This document shows positions 16,736 to 25,063 of a stretch of 64,000 nucleotides of DNA, piece by piece. The first letter of the stretch is position 1. Every line of letters starts with the position of its first letter. This DNA is from JAXMAF01 sp046350555. GTDB taxonomy: Bacteria > Planctomycetota > Phycisphaerae > Phycisphaerales > SM1A02. A program made the position numbers and the translations under genes. The notes below the pieces were generated by a model, which saw only the letters and a list, made by a program, of their open reading frames with translations, was not told where the DNA came from and ran no database searches. The stretch lies in NCBI GenBank assembly GCA_046350555.1, contig JAXMAF010000016.1, positions 1 to 64,000 of the forward strand. Direction: 5' to 3'.

Positions 16736-18100
16736 TCACTCCCGTCGTCGCCGCAGGATCTCGGCGATGCGCGCCTCGGCGCCGCTCTCGGTCGGTTCGT
16801 AGTACGTCCGCTCGACCCCGAGGTAGTCGGTCGGCGCGTTGGCGCTGTCGTGGGGCGAGACGTACCGCTCGACCGGACCCTCGCGGGCGCCGGAGGCCGT
16901 CTCGCGCTCCAGCGCGCGGCGGTTGTTCTGGTCGCGGATGCGCATCGGCACGGGAATCGTCCGTCCCTCGCGCACCTCGTCCATCGCGCTCCAGATCGCC
17001 CGCGCGCATGCATTCGACTTCGGGGCCACGCACATGTAGACGACCGCCTCGGCGAGCGTGAGCTGGCACTCGGGCATGCCGACGCGCTCGGTGATCGTCC
17101 ATGCCGCCGCGGCGATCTCGAGCGCCCGCGGATCGGCCAGCCCGATGTCCTCGCTGGCGAGGATCGCGACGCGCCGGGCGATGAAGCGCGGATCCTCGCC
17201 CGCCTCCAGCATGCGCGCCAGCCAGTGGACCGCGGCGTCCGGATCGCCGCCGCGCATGCTCTTGATGAGCGCGCTCGCGAGGTCGTAGTGGCCGTCGCCG
17301 GTCGGATCGTGGACGAGCGCCTTGCGCTGGATCGAATCCTCGGCGACCGCGAGCGTCACGTGGATCGGCGCATCGGCCGCGGCGCCGGCGCCGCCCGCGG
17401 TCTCCTCGGCGACGCGACTGAGCACGGCGACCTCGAGCGCCGTGAGCGCCCGCCGCGCGTCGCCGTCGCTGGTTCGCGCCCAGTGGGCGATGGCGTCGTC
17501 GTCGAGCCGCACGCGGCGCGCACCGAAGGCCCGCGGATCGGCGACGGCGCGGCGCAGCACCTCGGCGATCTCCTCCTCGTCGAGCGGCTCCAGCCGGAGG
17601 ACGGTCGAGCGGCTCACGAGCGCGCTGTTCACGGCGAAGTACGGATTCTCCGTCGTCGCGCCGATCAGGACGACCAGCCCGCGCTCGACGTCGTTGAGCA
17701 GCACGTCCTGCTGGTTGCGGGCGAAGCGATGGATCTCGTCGAGGAAGAGGATCGTGCGCCGGCCGTCCTCCTCGAGCCGCCGCGCCGCTCCATCGAGGAT
17801 CTCGCGGATCCTCGCGACGCCGATCATCGCCGCGTTGGCCCGCTCGAAGTGCGCCTTCGTGTGCGCGGCGATCACCTCGGCGAGCGTGGTCTTTCCCGTG
17901 CCCGGCGGCCCGTGCAGGATGATCGACGTGAGTCGATCGGCATCGAGCATGCGCCGAAGGAGTTTGCCCTCGCCGAGGATCCGCCGCTGCCCGACGATCT
18001 CGTCGAGGGTCCGCGGCCGCAGCCGGACGGCGAGCGGCTCGGCGGAACGTCGATGCGCGGCGCGCGTCTCGTCCCAGAGATCGATCGAGGGATCGGGCAC
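16736..18100 (-). CDS. rarA: Replication-associated recombination protein A (MgsA/RarA family ATPase)
   Basis: 454 residues from the GTG at 18100 (PDPSIDLWDE follows); family length is about 440. AAA+ ATPase related to clamp loaders, acting at stalled replication forks. Motifs: Walker A HGPPGTGKTTLAE (about 61-73), LFLDEIHRFARNQQDVLL, sensor GATTENPYF, a C-terminal helical part with HYDLASALIKSMRGGDPDAA and CQLTLAEAVVYMCVAPKSN, all diagnostic of MgsA/RarA. The frame is open to 18286, but that stretch is Arg/Pro-rich and overlaps the divergent gene's upstream region. TATCCT stands five bases before the GTG, suggesting a leaderless transcript. No Shine-Dalgarno. Confidence 0.93.
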   Translation of the reverse strand: MPDPSIDLWDETRAAHRRSAEPLAVRLRPRTLDEIVGQRRILGEGKLLRRMLDADRLTSIILHGPPGTGKTTLAEVIAAHTKAHFERANAAMIGVARIREILDGAARRLEEDGRRTILFLDEIHRFARNQQDVLLNDVERGLVVLIGATTENPYFAVNSALVSRSTVLRLEPLDEEEIAEVLRRAVADPRAFGARRVRLDDDAIAHWARTSDGDARRALTALEVAVLSRVAEETAGGAGAAADAPIHVTLAVAEDSIQRKALVHDPTGDGHYDLASALIKSMRGGDPDAAVHWLARMLEAGEDPRFIARRVAILASEDIGLADPRALEIAAAAWTITERVGMPECQLTLAEAVVYMCVAPKSNACARAIWSAMDEVREGRTIPVPMRIRDQNNRRALERETASGAREGPVERYVSPHDSANAPTDYLGVERTYYEPTESGAEARIAEILRRRRE

Positions 18101-18105
18101 GGACG

Positions 18106-18111
18106 AGGATA
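18106..18111 (-). promoter_or_regulatory. rarA: -10-like TATCCT five bases before rarA
   Basis: TATCCT on the minus strand, five bases from the GTG start at 18100. Spacing is identical to that of TATGAT before the Lon-domain gene. No -35 box is evident. Confidence 0.35.
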
Positions 18112-18246
18112 GAGGCGAGCGGGCGGCGCGCCGGTGCGGTCGCGCAGGCTCCGGTTCCGCGTCGCGGTGCGCCGCCGGTCTGTCAGATCCATCACATCTA
18201 TCATCGCGTCCATCGCCCCCGACGGGTCGTTCCCGCGCGGATCCCG

Positions 18247-19080
18247 ATGCGAACCCGAATGCGAACCACCATGCGAATCCCGGCACGAATGGCCGCCCCG
18301 GCGACGTTGGCGCTCTCGCTCCTGCCCGGCGCCTCCGCCGATGTCGTCTTCCTGAACCAGTCGGACAACGGCTTCTTCACCCCCTTCGACTCGTCGAACT
18401 CCGCGACGGTGAAGTACGGCGACAGCGGGTGGCTCACCGGATTCGGCGCCCCGCCCGTCTCCCTCACCAGCATCACGTTCGGCCTGTGCGTCTTCGACAG
18501 CCCGACCGCGGGCTCGACCGACATGCTCGTGACGATCAACGACGGCGATCCGTCGGGATTCGTCTTCGGCTCCGGCGCCGAGCTCTACAGCACGCGCGTC
18601 CACGCCCTGGAGCTTCCGGCCACCGAGCCGGGATCGCCCGTCTACTTCGCGGTCACGATCCCCATTCCGCTCGTCCAGACGCTCGGCAACTTCAACAACG
18701 TCGGATGGAGCGTCGCGCTCTCGAACTTCGACTACGCGGGATCCTTCGGATTCCAGGTCTCGACGGCGTCCGGACAGACGATCGGCTACTACACCAACAA
18801 CGCGTCGTTCTTCGACGGTTCGTCGTGGTCGCTCTTCTCCTTCGGACCGGATCCGAACTTCGGGGTCGCCAACTACGTCGCGACGATCGAGGCCGCTCCG
18901 AACTGTCCGGCCGACCTCAACGGCGACGGCACGGTGGATGGCGCCGACCTCGGGCTCCTCCTCGGGCAATGGAGCGCGACGCGCCGCGACGGCGCCAACA
19001 GCGCGGATCTCAACGGCGACGGCGTGGTCGACGGCGCCGACCTGGGACTGCTGCTCGGGGCGTGGGGCGACCGCGCGTAG
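18247..19080 (+). CDS. Secreted protein with C-terminal dockerin-type repeats
   Basis: 277 residues. Signal peptide (AAPATLALSLLPGASA, cleavage about residue 32), then a ~190-residue beta-rich domain with many Ser/Gly/aromatic residues (VVFLNQSDNGFFTPF; FNNVGWSVALSNFDYAGSFG) of the kind seen in extracellular PEP-CTERM-like surface proteins of this phylum, though no PEP-CTERM tail is present. The last ~50 residues are two EF-hand-like calcium loops: DLNGDGTVDGADLGLLLGQW and DLNGDGVVDGADLGLLLGAW. In Planctomycetota these dockerin-like ends are common on secreted proteins without evident cohesins. Function unknown. Three in-frame ATG codons in the first nine residues make the exact start uncertain. 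Confidence 0.75.
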   Translation: MRTRMRTTMRIPARMAAPATLALSLLPGASADVVFLNQSDNGFFTPFDSSNSATVKYGDSGWLTGFGAPPVSLTSITFGLCVFDSPTAGSTDMLVTINDGDPSGFVFGSGAELYSTRVHALELPATEPGSPVYFAVTIPIPLVQTLGNFNNVGWSVALSNFDYAGSFGFQVSTASGQTIGYYTNNASFFDGSSWSLFSFGPDPNFGVANYVATIEAAPNCPADLNGDGTVDGADLGLLLGQWSATRRDGANSADLNGDGVVDGADLGLLLGAWGDRA

Positions 19081-19197
19081 CTCCGCCGCGGAGACGATCG
19101 GACCGCGCCGACGAAGGACGATGGGCTCGCTTCAACACAGCCGCGCTCCGGCGACGCATCGTCCGGCTGATCGGAGCCGGGCTCGCGTCCCGGCGTC

Positions 19198-19993
19198 GTG
19201 ACGCTGGTCGCCGCTCCTCGGCGGGACTTGGCGCGCCATGGCTTCTCGACGCGCGTCGGCGGCGTGGTTTCGCCTCCCTTCGATTCTGCTCAACCTCGCC
19301 GGACGTTCCTCAAGCGGAGGCGACGACCTGCCCGAGGCGCTCGACGAGAACCGCCGCCGCTTCCTCGCGGCGATGGCCGCCACGATCGACGCACCGAACG
19401 CCGGAGTCGCCCCCACCGTCGCGGCCATCCACCAGGTCCACGGCGCCGAGGTCGCCGTCGTCGACTCGGCGTGGGATGCGCGCACGCTCGGAGGCGCGCC
19501 TGCGGCCGATGCGGCGATCACGCGCGAACGCGGCCGTGCGCTCCTGGTGCGCGTGGCGGATTGCGTGCCGCTCCTGCTCGCGTGTCCTCGCACCGGCGCC
19601 GTGGCGGCGATCCACGCGGGTTGGCGCGGGATCGTCGCCGGCGTCATCGGCGCGACGATCCACGCGATGCGCCGCCACTTCGACGTGGATCCGGCGCACT
19701 GCGTCGCGGCCATCGGGCCGTGCATCGGCGTCGATGCCTTCGAGGTCGGCGAGGAGGTCGCGACATCGCTCGCCGAGATCGGCCTTGCCTCGACGATCCG
19801 TCGCGGCGCCGCGTGGCCCCGGCCGCACGTCGATCTCTTCGCCGCGGCGCGCCACCAGCTCGTCGCGGCTGGCGTGTCGCGCGCGCGGATCGACGGCGAA
19901 CCGCTCTGCACATCCGCCAACCGCGATCTCTTCTTCAGCCACCGCCGCGACAACGGGCGCACCGGTCGCATGGCGGCGGCGATCATCGCGTAG
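19198..19993 (+). CDS. pgeF: Polyphenol oxidase family (YfiH/PgeF, laccase-domain) protein, frameshifted near the start
   Basis: The body, from about 19290 to 19993, has the family's zinc/copper ligands: AIHQVHGAEV, VRVADCVPLLL and AIHAGWRGIV, plus AAIGPCIGVDAFEVG and the end LCTSANRDLFFSHRRD. Members were first called laccase-like oxidases and later shown to act on purine nucleosides or to correct peptidoglycan precursor errors. The N-terminal hallmark HGFSTRVGGVVSPPFDS reads in another frame starting at the GTG at 19198; the two join if the extra T at 19286 is ignored (FDS then LNLAG). One insertion is therefore likely. An ATG at 19238 in the second frame is an artefact. Confidence 0.85.
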
Positions 19994-20017
19994 CGTGCCC
20001 GGAGTCGGCGATCGGCG

Positions 20018-20077
20018 CCATGCGATGACATGCGGGGCCATGCGATGCCATGCGATGTCATGCAGTGCCCTGCCGCG
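20018..20077. repeat. Decamer tandem array, CCATGCGATG x~6
   Basis: Six consecutive ten-base units (CCATGCGATG three times, with ACATGCGGGG, TCATGCAGTG and CCCTGCCGCG variants) in the 310-bp gap between the oxidase and sigma-factor genes (19994-20303). Apart from this array and the following hairpins the gap holds no gene. Confidence 0.85.
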
Positions 20078-20123
20078 GCTGGCACGAACCGCCCGCGACG
20101 CGTGATGACGCCAAAAACAGCCA

Positions 20124-20249
20124 CGGACAGGCGCCCCTCCAGTGGTCCTGTCCGCAGGCCGTCGTCGGCTGGGCGTTGTCGCGAGGGATGTTCCGCCCAG
20201 GCGACGCGCGGGACAGGGGGGGGGAACATCGACCGGGGCGCCCTGTCCC
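20124..20249. repeat. Pair of GGACAGG hairpins upstream of the sigma factor
   Basis: First hairpin: CGGACAGG (20124-20131) and CCTGTCCG (20147-20154), eight bp and a 15-base loop. Second: GGGACAGGG (20210-20218) and CCCTGTCCC (20241-20249), nine bp. The outermost arms also match each other (GGACAGGCGCCCC against GGGGCGCCCTGTCC), so the whole 126 bp could fold as one REP-like structure. It ends 54 bp before the sigma-factor start. Confidence 0.7.
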
Positions 20250-20303
20250 CCGTTCCGGCCGCGCGGCACACTGTGGGGGACGCGTCCACCCGGCAGCCCG
20301 CTC

Positions 20304-20837
20304 ATGCCATCCGACCGAACCGCGTTCGAGATCCTCATCCGCGAGCATGGCGACATGCTCATGGCGTACCTGCGCTCGCTTTGCGACGACGACGACCTGG
20401 TCGAGGAGGCGTTCCAGCAGACCGCCATCGACACGTGGAAGGCGCTCGATCAATTCGATCGTTCCCGCCCCTTCGCGCCCTGGCTGCGCGGAATCGGCCG
20501 GAACCGTCTGCTCGTCCTGCTTCGATCGCGCGGACGCCTTCGGCGGCGCCTCGAGCAGTTCGAGCAGCTCGTCTCGGCCCGCTTCTGCGAACTCGACCGA
20601 CTCAGCGGCGACAGCTTCCCGGACCGCGTGGCGGCGCTGCGAGAGTGCCTTGCCGCGCTGCCCGCGGGACAGCGCGACGCCATCGAGCTCGTGTACGGTC
20701 GCGAGCAGGACACCCACACGGCGGCGACCAACCTCGGGCTCGACTGGGAGACGTTGCGCAAGCGCGTCCAACGCGCGCGCCAGTCGCTCGCCGACTGCCT
20801 GCGAAACAAGGGTGTGATGACGGAGGCGACGTCGTGA
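20304..20837 (+). CDS. ECF-type RNA polymerase sigma factor
   Basis: 177 residues from the ATG at 20304 (PSDRTAFEILIREHGDMLMA follows). Region 2 lies at about 10-75 (LVEEAFQQTAIDTWKALDQF; PFAPWLRGIGRNRLL) and region 4 at about 115-170 (LAALPAGQRDAIELVYGRE, ETLRKRVQRAR), with nothing between, as in ECF sigma factors. It should redirect RNA polymerase to a small regulon in response to an envelope signal. The stop overlaps the GTG of the next gene (GTGA), a membrane protein that is probably its regulator. The open frame extends upstream to 20142 through the hairpin region, but that part is not protein-like. Confidence 0.9.
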   Translation: MPSDRTAFEILIREHGDMLMAYLRSLCDDDDLVEEAFQQTAIDTWKALDQFDRSRPFAPWLRGIGRNRLLVLLRSRGRLRRRLEQFEQLVSARFCELDRLSGDSFPDRVAALRECLAALPAGQRDAIELVYGREQDTHTAATNLGLDWETLRKRVQRARQSLADCLRNKGVMTEATS

Positions 20838-22087
20838 GCGATCAACTTCGTCCCGTTCCGGTCGACGCCATCCGTCCGGAGAACGCGCCGGCTCGGCGCG
20901 TGTTCGATGCTTCGGTCGGTCCCGACCTGTCGTTGCTCGATGCGCCCGATCTCGATGCGCGACCGGACGCCGCGGCGGTGCTCGGCCGACTGGTCGACGA
21001 GCGCGTCGTGCATGGACTTCTCCGTGCGCTGGCGCCTTCGGCCCAACCCACCGTCGATCGTTGCGTCGTCGAGGCGATGGATCGACTTCCACAGGATCGA
21101 CCCGGTCGTGCGCGCGGCCGGAGCGGCCCGGCGCGGCCCGACGATCGGGGCCCGCACCGCCATTGGCGCCTCGGTTGGATGGGCTCGGTCGCCCGCGCCC
21201 TCCCGGCGGTGGCCCTTGTCGCCGTGACCTTGGCGCTGGCGCAGATCGCCAGCAGCACGACACCGAGCGCCGACGCGGCGTTCAACCGGGTCGTGAAGGC
21301 GACGACGACCGCCGGACCGCGCCGCTATGCGCTCACCGTCGAGCATGACGCCGACGCTCCGGGCCAGTCGACGCAACGAGCCATCGTGGACATCGCGCCG
21401 CGCGGTCGGTTCCTCGTGCGCTTCGGCCACGTCGGTCGGGATCCGAGCAACGCGTTCGGCTTCGATGGCACGTCGTTCTGGCTGGTCGGACCGAAGGGAC
21501 CGGTGCGGATCAGCTCGAACGATCGGCTTCTCGCGCGGCGCGGGCAGCTCGGCGAGGTGACGGATCTGCTCGTCGTCGATCGCCTGCTCAACCGGCTTGG
21601 CGCCGGCTACCGCATCACGAGCGAACCACTCGATGGCGACGACGGCATGGTGCGCTTCACCGCCGTGCGCATCGTGGACGAGACACCGAAGCGGGCCGGA
21701 TCGGGCTCGGAGGGCGAATCAAGCCGGGATCCCGGCCTGGTCGTCGGGCACGGTGTCGCTCGCGATCCCGGAACGGCTGGCCCGCCTGGTCGCGGCCGTG
21801 GCCACATGCAGGGATGGCGCGGACGCGGACCGGGTCCACAGGAAGTCGTCTTCGAGGCTCGTCGGGACGATCGCGTCGTCACGCGCCTGGACGCGACCTG
21901 GGCGCCGCCGCCGTCCGGCGCGAAGCCGTTGCCGATGCGGATCGCCAGGATGCGCTTCGAGCTCATGAGCGACCAGGTGCCACCGCCCGAAGCCGCCTGG
22001 TTCGGGCATCGCATGCACCATGCGGCGGACCGGGATGTGGTGGATGAGCAGGAGGGAAGGGATCCGGGGCCGGGGGTTCGGGACTAG
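20834..22087 (+). CDS. Membrane protein, putative anti-sigma factor with LolA-like outer domain
   Basis: 417 residues from the GTG at 20834, coupled to the sigma factor by a GTGA overlap. Residues 1-115 are a cytoplasmic, helical part (FDASVGPDLSLLDAPDLDAR); one membrane helix follows (ALPAVALVAVTLALAQIA, about 122-139); the rest is extracytoplasmic, beginning with a beta-rich stretch (YALTVEHDADAPGQSTQRAI; GFDGTSFWLVGPKGPVRIS) resembling LolA/DUF2092-like folds. The position suggests it holds the sigma factor at the membrane, but no zinc-binding HxxxCxxC anti-sigma motif is seen, so this is inference from context. The stop codon TAG coincides with the TA target site of a MITE. Confidence 0.65.
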   Translation: MSDQLRPVPVDAIRPENAPARRVFDASVGPDLSLLDAPDLDARPDAAAVLGRLVDERVVHGLLRALAPSAQPTVDRCVVEAMDRLPQDRPGRARGRSGPARPDDRGPHRHWRLGWMGSVARALPAVALVAVTLALAQIASSTTPSADAAFNRVVKATTTAGPRRYALTVEHDADAPGQSTQRAIVDIAPRGRFLVRFGHVGRDPSNAFGFDGTSFWLVGPKGPVRISSNDRLLARRGQLGEVTDLLVVDRLLNRLGAGYRITSEPLDGDDGMVRFTAVRIVDETPKRAGSGSEGESSRDPGLVVGHGVARDPGTAGPPGRGRGHMQGWRGRGPGPQEVVFEARRDDRVVTRLDATWAPPPSGAKPLPMRIARMRFELMSDQVPPPEAAWFGHRMHHAADRDVVDEQEGRDPGPGVRD

Positions 22088-22248
22088 TGTCCCGAGTCAG
22101 AAATTCGCGGCATATGTTCGGCCCTGATTTCGCCTGGCGGCGTCGTCGAGACTCCGCCTATCGCTGCGGATAGGCCGTTCGTCTCGACTCCTTGCCAGAC
22201 AAAATCATGTCGCGCTCATATGCCGCGAATTTCTGACTCGGGACACTA
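22085..22248. mobile_element. MITE with 30-bp perfect terminal inverted repeats and TA duplication
   Basis: 160 bp (22087-22246) between TA dinucleotides. The ends GTGTCCCGAGTCAGAAATTC...GGCATATG (22087-22116) and their exact complement (22217-22246) make a 30-bp perfect inverted repeat, 33 bp if the flanking C-TA/TA-G is counted. No transposase is inside. TA target duplication is characteristic of IS630/Tc1-mariner elements, so it is probably a non-autonomous derivative of one. It sits exactly in the stop codon of the putative anti-sigma gene. Confidence 0.85.
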
Positions 22249-22342
22249 GCGACCGGGAACGGGGTTGAGCTTGGGCGACGGCGCTGGCGCTTGCGATCGG
22301 GACATGGCGATCCCTCCGCCACCCGGCGGCGCGGTGCACCTT

Positions 22343-23143
22343 CTACGGCGCCACCACCCGCATATTGCCCACGCGCACCAACGGGGTGCCTTGGGCGCGG
22401 GTGGCCGGGCCGACGACGACGACGCCCATCCAGTGATGCGGCGGGCGGGCCGAGCGCTCGCCGCCGACGAGCCGCCAGCCATCGAAGCGGCGCACGACGC
22501 CGCGGTCGAGGGGCTCCGGCGCCGGCGGCGCGTCGTCGCCTTCCGCGGTGACGAGCAGGACCATCTCGAGCCCGTCGTCGACCACCTTCGCGTCGCCGAT
22601 CACCCGGGCCGAGACCGTGCGCGTCCCCTGCGCCGAGACGCGGTGCATGAAGACCTGTCCGTTGTCGAAGGCGACCTGGACGATCGAACTCTTGCGCCCG
22701 GCCGCGCCCAGCGTCATCACCACCTCGATGTCCAGCTCTTCGCCCGGCGCCATCGACTTCGCCGATGGCGTCACCGCCGTGCAGCCGCACGTTCCTGCGG
22801 CGCCTTCGAGCCGCACATCGCCGCCTCCGTGATTCGCGAAGCGCAGCGTGGTGCGCAGGACCACGGGATTCTCGCCGACGGCGACGAGGCCGAAGTCGTG
22901 CTCGGGCGGATCGAGGTCCCGGACCGGCGGTCCGTTGTCGCGGGGAAAGGCATCGACGATCGCCGCGGCGCCCAGCGCCACGCATGCGGCGCCGACGATG
23001 CGCCACGACGTTCGCGGTGGCGTGCGCCGCCGTCTCGCATCGGTTCCGGTGGACGACGAGGCGTCCGACCCATCGCCCGCGGCGGCGGCGAGGCGCGGCA
23101 CCGGATCGGATGGAGCGCTGGGGTCGACCGGGATGCGCCTCAC
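22343..23143 (-). CDS. DUF1573-domain membrane-anchored protein
   Basis: 266 residues. Arg/Ala-rich cytoplasmic start, one membrane helix (IVGAACVALGAAAIVDAF, about 49-66), then an Ig-like DUF1573 domain (about 75-190) with the typical VVLRTTLRFANHGGGDVRLE and the cysteine motif GTCGCTAVTPS. DUF1573 proteins are widespread in Bacteroidetes and Planctomycetota, extracytoplasmic, and without a settled function. The start ATG overlaps the stop of the preceding gene by four bases (ATGA), so the two are co-translated and probably work together. Confidence 0.8.
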   Translation of the reverse strand: MRRIPVDPSAPSDPVPRLAAAAGDGSDASSSTGTDARRRRTPPRTSWRIVGAACVALGAAAIVDAFPRDNGPPVRDLDPPEHDFGLVAVGENPVVLRTTLRFANHGGGDVRLEGAAGTCGCTAVTPSAKSMAPGEELDIEVVMTLGAAGRKSSIVQVAFDNGQVFMHRVSAQGTRTVSARVIGDAKVVDDGLEMVLLVTAEGDDAPPAPEPLDRGVVRRFDGWRLVGGERSARPPHHWMGVVVVGPATRAQGTPLVRVGNMRVVAP

Positions 23144-24405
23144 GCGCGCCGCCAGATCACGAGCCCGAGGACGATGAAACCCGCCCCGAGGGCGAACTGG
23201 AGCCAGCGAATGCCGTCGTGCACGGCGCTCGATGGCGGCGCCGGCGCAGCGCCTTCGGCGTCGACCTCGCGCCAGCCGCCGTCCAGGCGCCGCGCCTTCG
23301 ACAGGATCTCTGGGACCGTTCCACCGGGAATCTCCACCAGCGGCGACTCGGCCTCGTAGTGGACGCCTTCGAGGAGGAAGCGCCGTTCACCGACGCGATA
23401 CTGGAGGCGAAGATCGGTCTCGAAGACGGTCTCGCCCGCGCGCGGCTGGGCGAACGCATCGATCGCCGCGTGCACCTCCTCCGGCGACGAGCGGCGCGCC
23501 TCGAGGATCCGAAACGAGACGCGATTCGACGCGACGTGGCCGCCCGGCTGCCTGTGTTCGACGCGATACTCGCACTCGACGGGCAGCGCGACGCCGTCGA
23601 AGCTCTCCCAGCGCAGCGCCCGCATGCCGCCGCGGCGAGTCTCCACCGGCGCCTCGCCCGGCTCGACGCTGAAGGATTGGTCGCCGAAGGCGACCATGCG
23701 GTCGCCTTGCGCCGCCGCCGCGTCCGCGACGCCACCCGTCGGCGGCGGCGCATGTTCCATCGCAATCTCGAAGCGGCCGCGCCGCGAAGCGGTTCCATCC
23801 GGCTGCGGGAACGTGTATGCGACGTGCAGGACGCCGTCGCGCACGCTGCGCTCAAGCTCGATCGCCCGTGCGAGATCCTCCGCCAGCCAACGGCGATCCG
23901 CGGCGAGGAAGCCCATGCCGCGCCCGCTCTGGTCGATGAACCCCAGATGCTGGAGATCGGGCGAGAGCGGCGCCAGCCGGCTGACGAGCAACCAACCCTC
24001 GGAGTGCTGCGCACGGGAAAACGACCGCTCGCCGTCGAAGGCGATCGTCTCGGCGGTGGTCGCGTTCCCTCGGGTCAGGTCGGTGGTGACCGACTCGATG
24101 ATGAACGCATCCCCGGCGAAGCGGGCCGTGGCCACGACGGAGTGAAAGGGACGATCGCCCGGCCAGTTCGGAAGGCCCCCGCCGAACCGTTCGGTCTGCA
24201 CGCGCAGGGCCAGATCGCGGCTCCGCGGATCGAGTCCGTCGAGCAGGTGGGCCAGCGCGGGCCAGGCGGGGTCGTCGGCTCCCGCCGCCACGTCCGCTGT
24301 CGTCGGGAGCGGTCCGTTCGCCGCGGCGGCCGCGCCAAGGGCGATCGCGCCCAACGCCACGCAGACGTTGGCCGCCGCCATCGACCATGCCAGCCGTGTG
24401 GACAT
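23140..24405 (-). CDS. Extracytoplasmic protein with C-terminal membrane anchor, unknown family
   Basis: 421 residues from the ATG at 24405 (AAGGG nearby); the frame is open to 24558, but that would overlap the preceding gene. Signal peptide or first helix (AAANVCVALGAIALGAAAAA), a large beta-rich soluble region (FHSVVATARFAGDAFIIESV; TIAFDGERSFSRAQHSEGWL; FDGVALPVECEYRVEHR) and a C-terminal membrane helix with a positive tail (ALGAGFIVLGLVIWRRA). It resembles large outer-membrane-lipoprotein-sorting-like proteins of Planctomycetota only in general pattern. Coupled by ATGA to the DUF1573 gene and 40 bp after the Cys-rich gene. No function assigned. Confidence 0.65.
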   Translation of the reverse strand: MSTRLAWSMAAANVCVALGAIALGAAAAANGPLPTTADVAAGADDPAWPALAHLLDGLDPRSRDLALRVQTERFGGGLPNWPGDRPFHSVVATARFAGDAFIIESVTTDLTRGNATTAETIAFDGERSFSRAQHSEGWLLVSRLAPLSPDLQHLGFIDQSGRGMGFLAADRRWLAEDLARAIELERSVRDGVLHVAYTFPQPDGTASRRGRFEIAMEHAPPPTGGVADAAAAQGDRMVAFGDQSFSVEPGEAPVETRRGGMRALRWESFDGVALPVECEYRVEHRQPGGHVASNRVSFRILEARRSSPEEVHAAIDAFAQPRAGETVFETDLRLQYRVGERRFLLEGVHYEAESPLVEIPGGTVPEILSKARRLDGGWREVDAEGAAPAPPSSAVHDGIRWLQFALGAGFIVLGLVIWRRA

Positions 24406-24445
24406 TCGGCCCTTCATCCAGCCCGCCGCGCTCCGCGACGCCGCG

Positions 24446-24928
24446 TCACTGCTGCACGCAGAGCGTCCGGACACAGCGGTTGCCGTCCCAGATCGAATCG
24501 CACGTTCCGTTGAGCCGACACTGTCCGACCCAGTGCTTGCCGCAGTCGGGCCACGCATCGCCCACCTGAAGGCAGTTCTTCGTGAGATCGAACGTCACGC
24601 GACACTCCGAGACGACGGCGCTGGGGTAGTCGCAGAACTCGCATGGGCGCGGACCCGACGCTTCGCTGAAGCCGGGCGGACAGTTGAGAGTGTACAACTG
24701 GTCGCAGCGCCCGAGGGCCGTGCAGTCGTTGAGGAACCAGAAGTCCTGCCAGATGGGATTGAGGGGCGGCACCAGCGGCGGAGACCCCTGCTGGAGCGGA
24801 GGTGGAGTGAAACCCGCCGGGGCGGGAGCCTCGATTTCGGTCTGCGCCGAGACTGGAAGGAGCAACGTGGCCGTCACGCCAATGGGCAGGATCGCGGCGA
24901 ACCATCGTCGACTTGGCTGCGAGGGCAT
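24446..24928 (-). CDS. Small secreted cysteine-rich protein
   Basis: 160 residues from the ATG at 24928, preceded by GGAGG at the right distance. Signal peptide (RRWFAAILPIGVTATLLL, cut after VSAQ), a Pro-rich spacer (PAGFTPPPLQQGSPPLVPP), then about 90 residues with 12 cysteines (FLNDCTALGRCDQLYTLNC; RPCEFCDY; WVGQCRLNGTC; DGNRCVRTLCVQQ at the C-terminus). An even number of cysteines in an exported protein suggests six disulfides. No family recognised. It heads a likely operon with the two downstream membrane-anchored genes. Confidence 0.7.
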   Translation of the reverse strand: MPSQPSRRWFAAILPIGVTATLLLPVSAQTEIEAPAPAGFTPPPLQQGSPPLVPPLNPIWQDFWFLNDCTALGRCDQLYTLNCPPGFSEASGPRPCEFCDYPSAVVSECRVTFDLTKNCLQVGDAWPDCGKHWVGQCRLNGTCDSIWDGNRCVRTLCVQQ

Positions 24929-25063
24929 GCCAGACCTCCGGGAAGACGGCGCGTCGCGCTGGTTCCGTTCCTGTTTCCGTTCTCGTTTCCGTCTTTGGAT
25001 CGATTCCACGCAACCGGTTCAACGGCGCTGCGCCCATTCAACTCGCGTCGGTCGCCGTGGGCA

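Noticed and set aside
18247..19080. Cellulosome component because of the dockerin loops
   Set aside because: No cohesin or carbohydrate-active domains in the window; such loops are widespread on secreted planctomycete proteins.
19080..19093. Terminator hairpin CTCCG-CCG-CGGAG after the dockerin gene
   Set aside because: Only a five-base stem with no T-run; in such GC-rich DNA it is expected by chance.
22085..22248. Rho-independent terminator or attachment site
   Set aside because: The 30-bp perfect arms with a ~100-bp centre, TA on both sides and no U-tract fit a MITE better.
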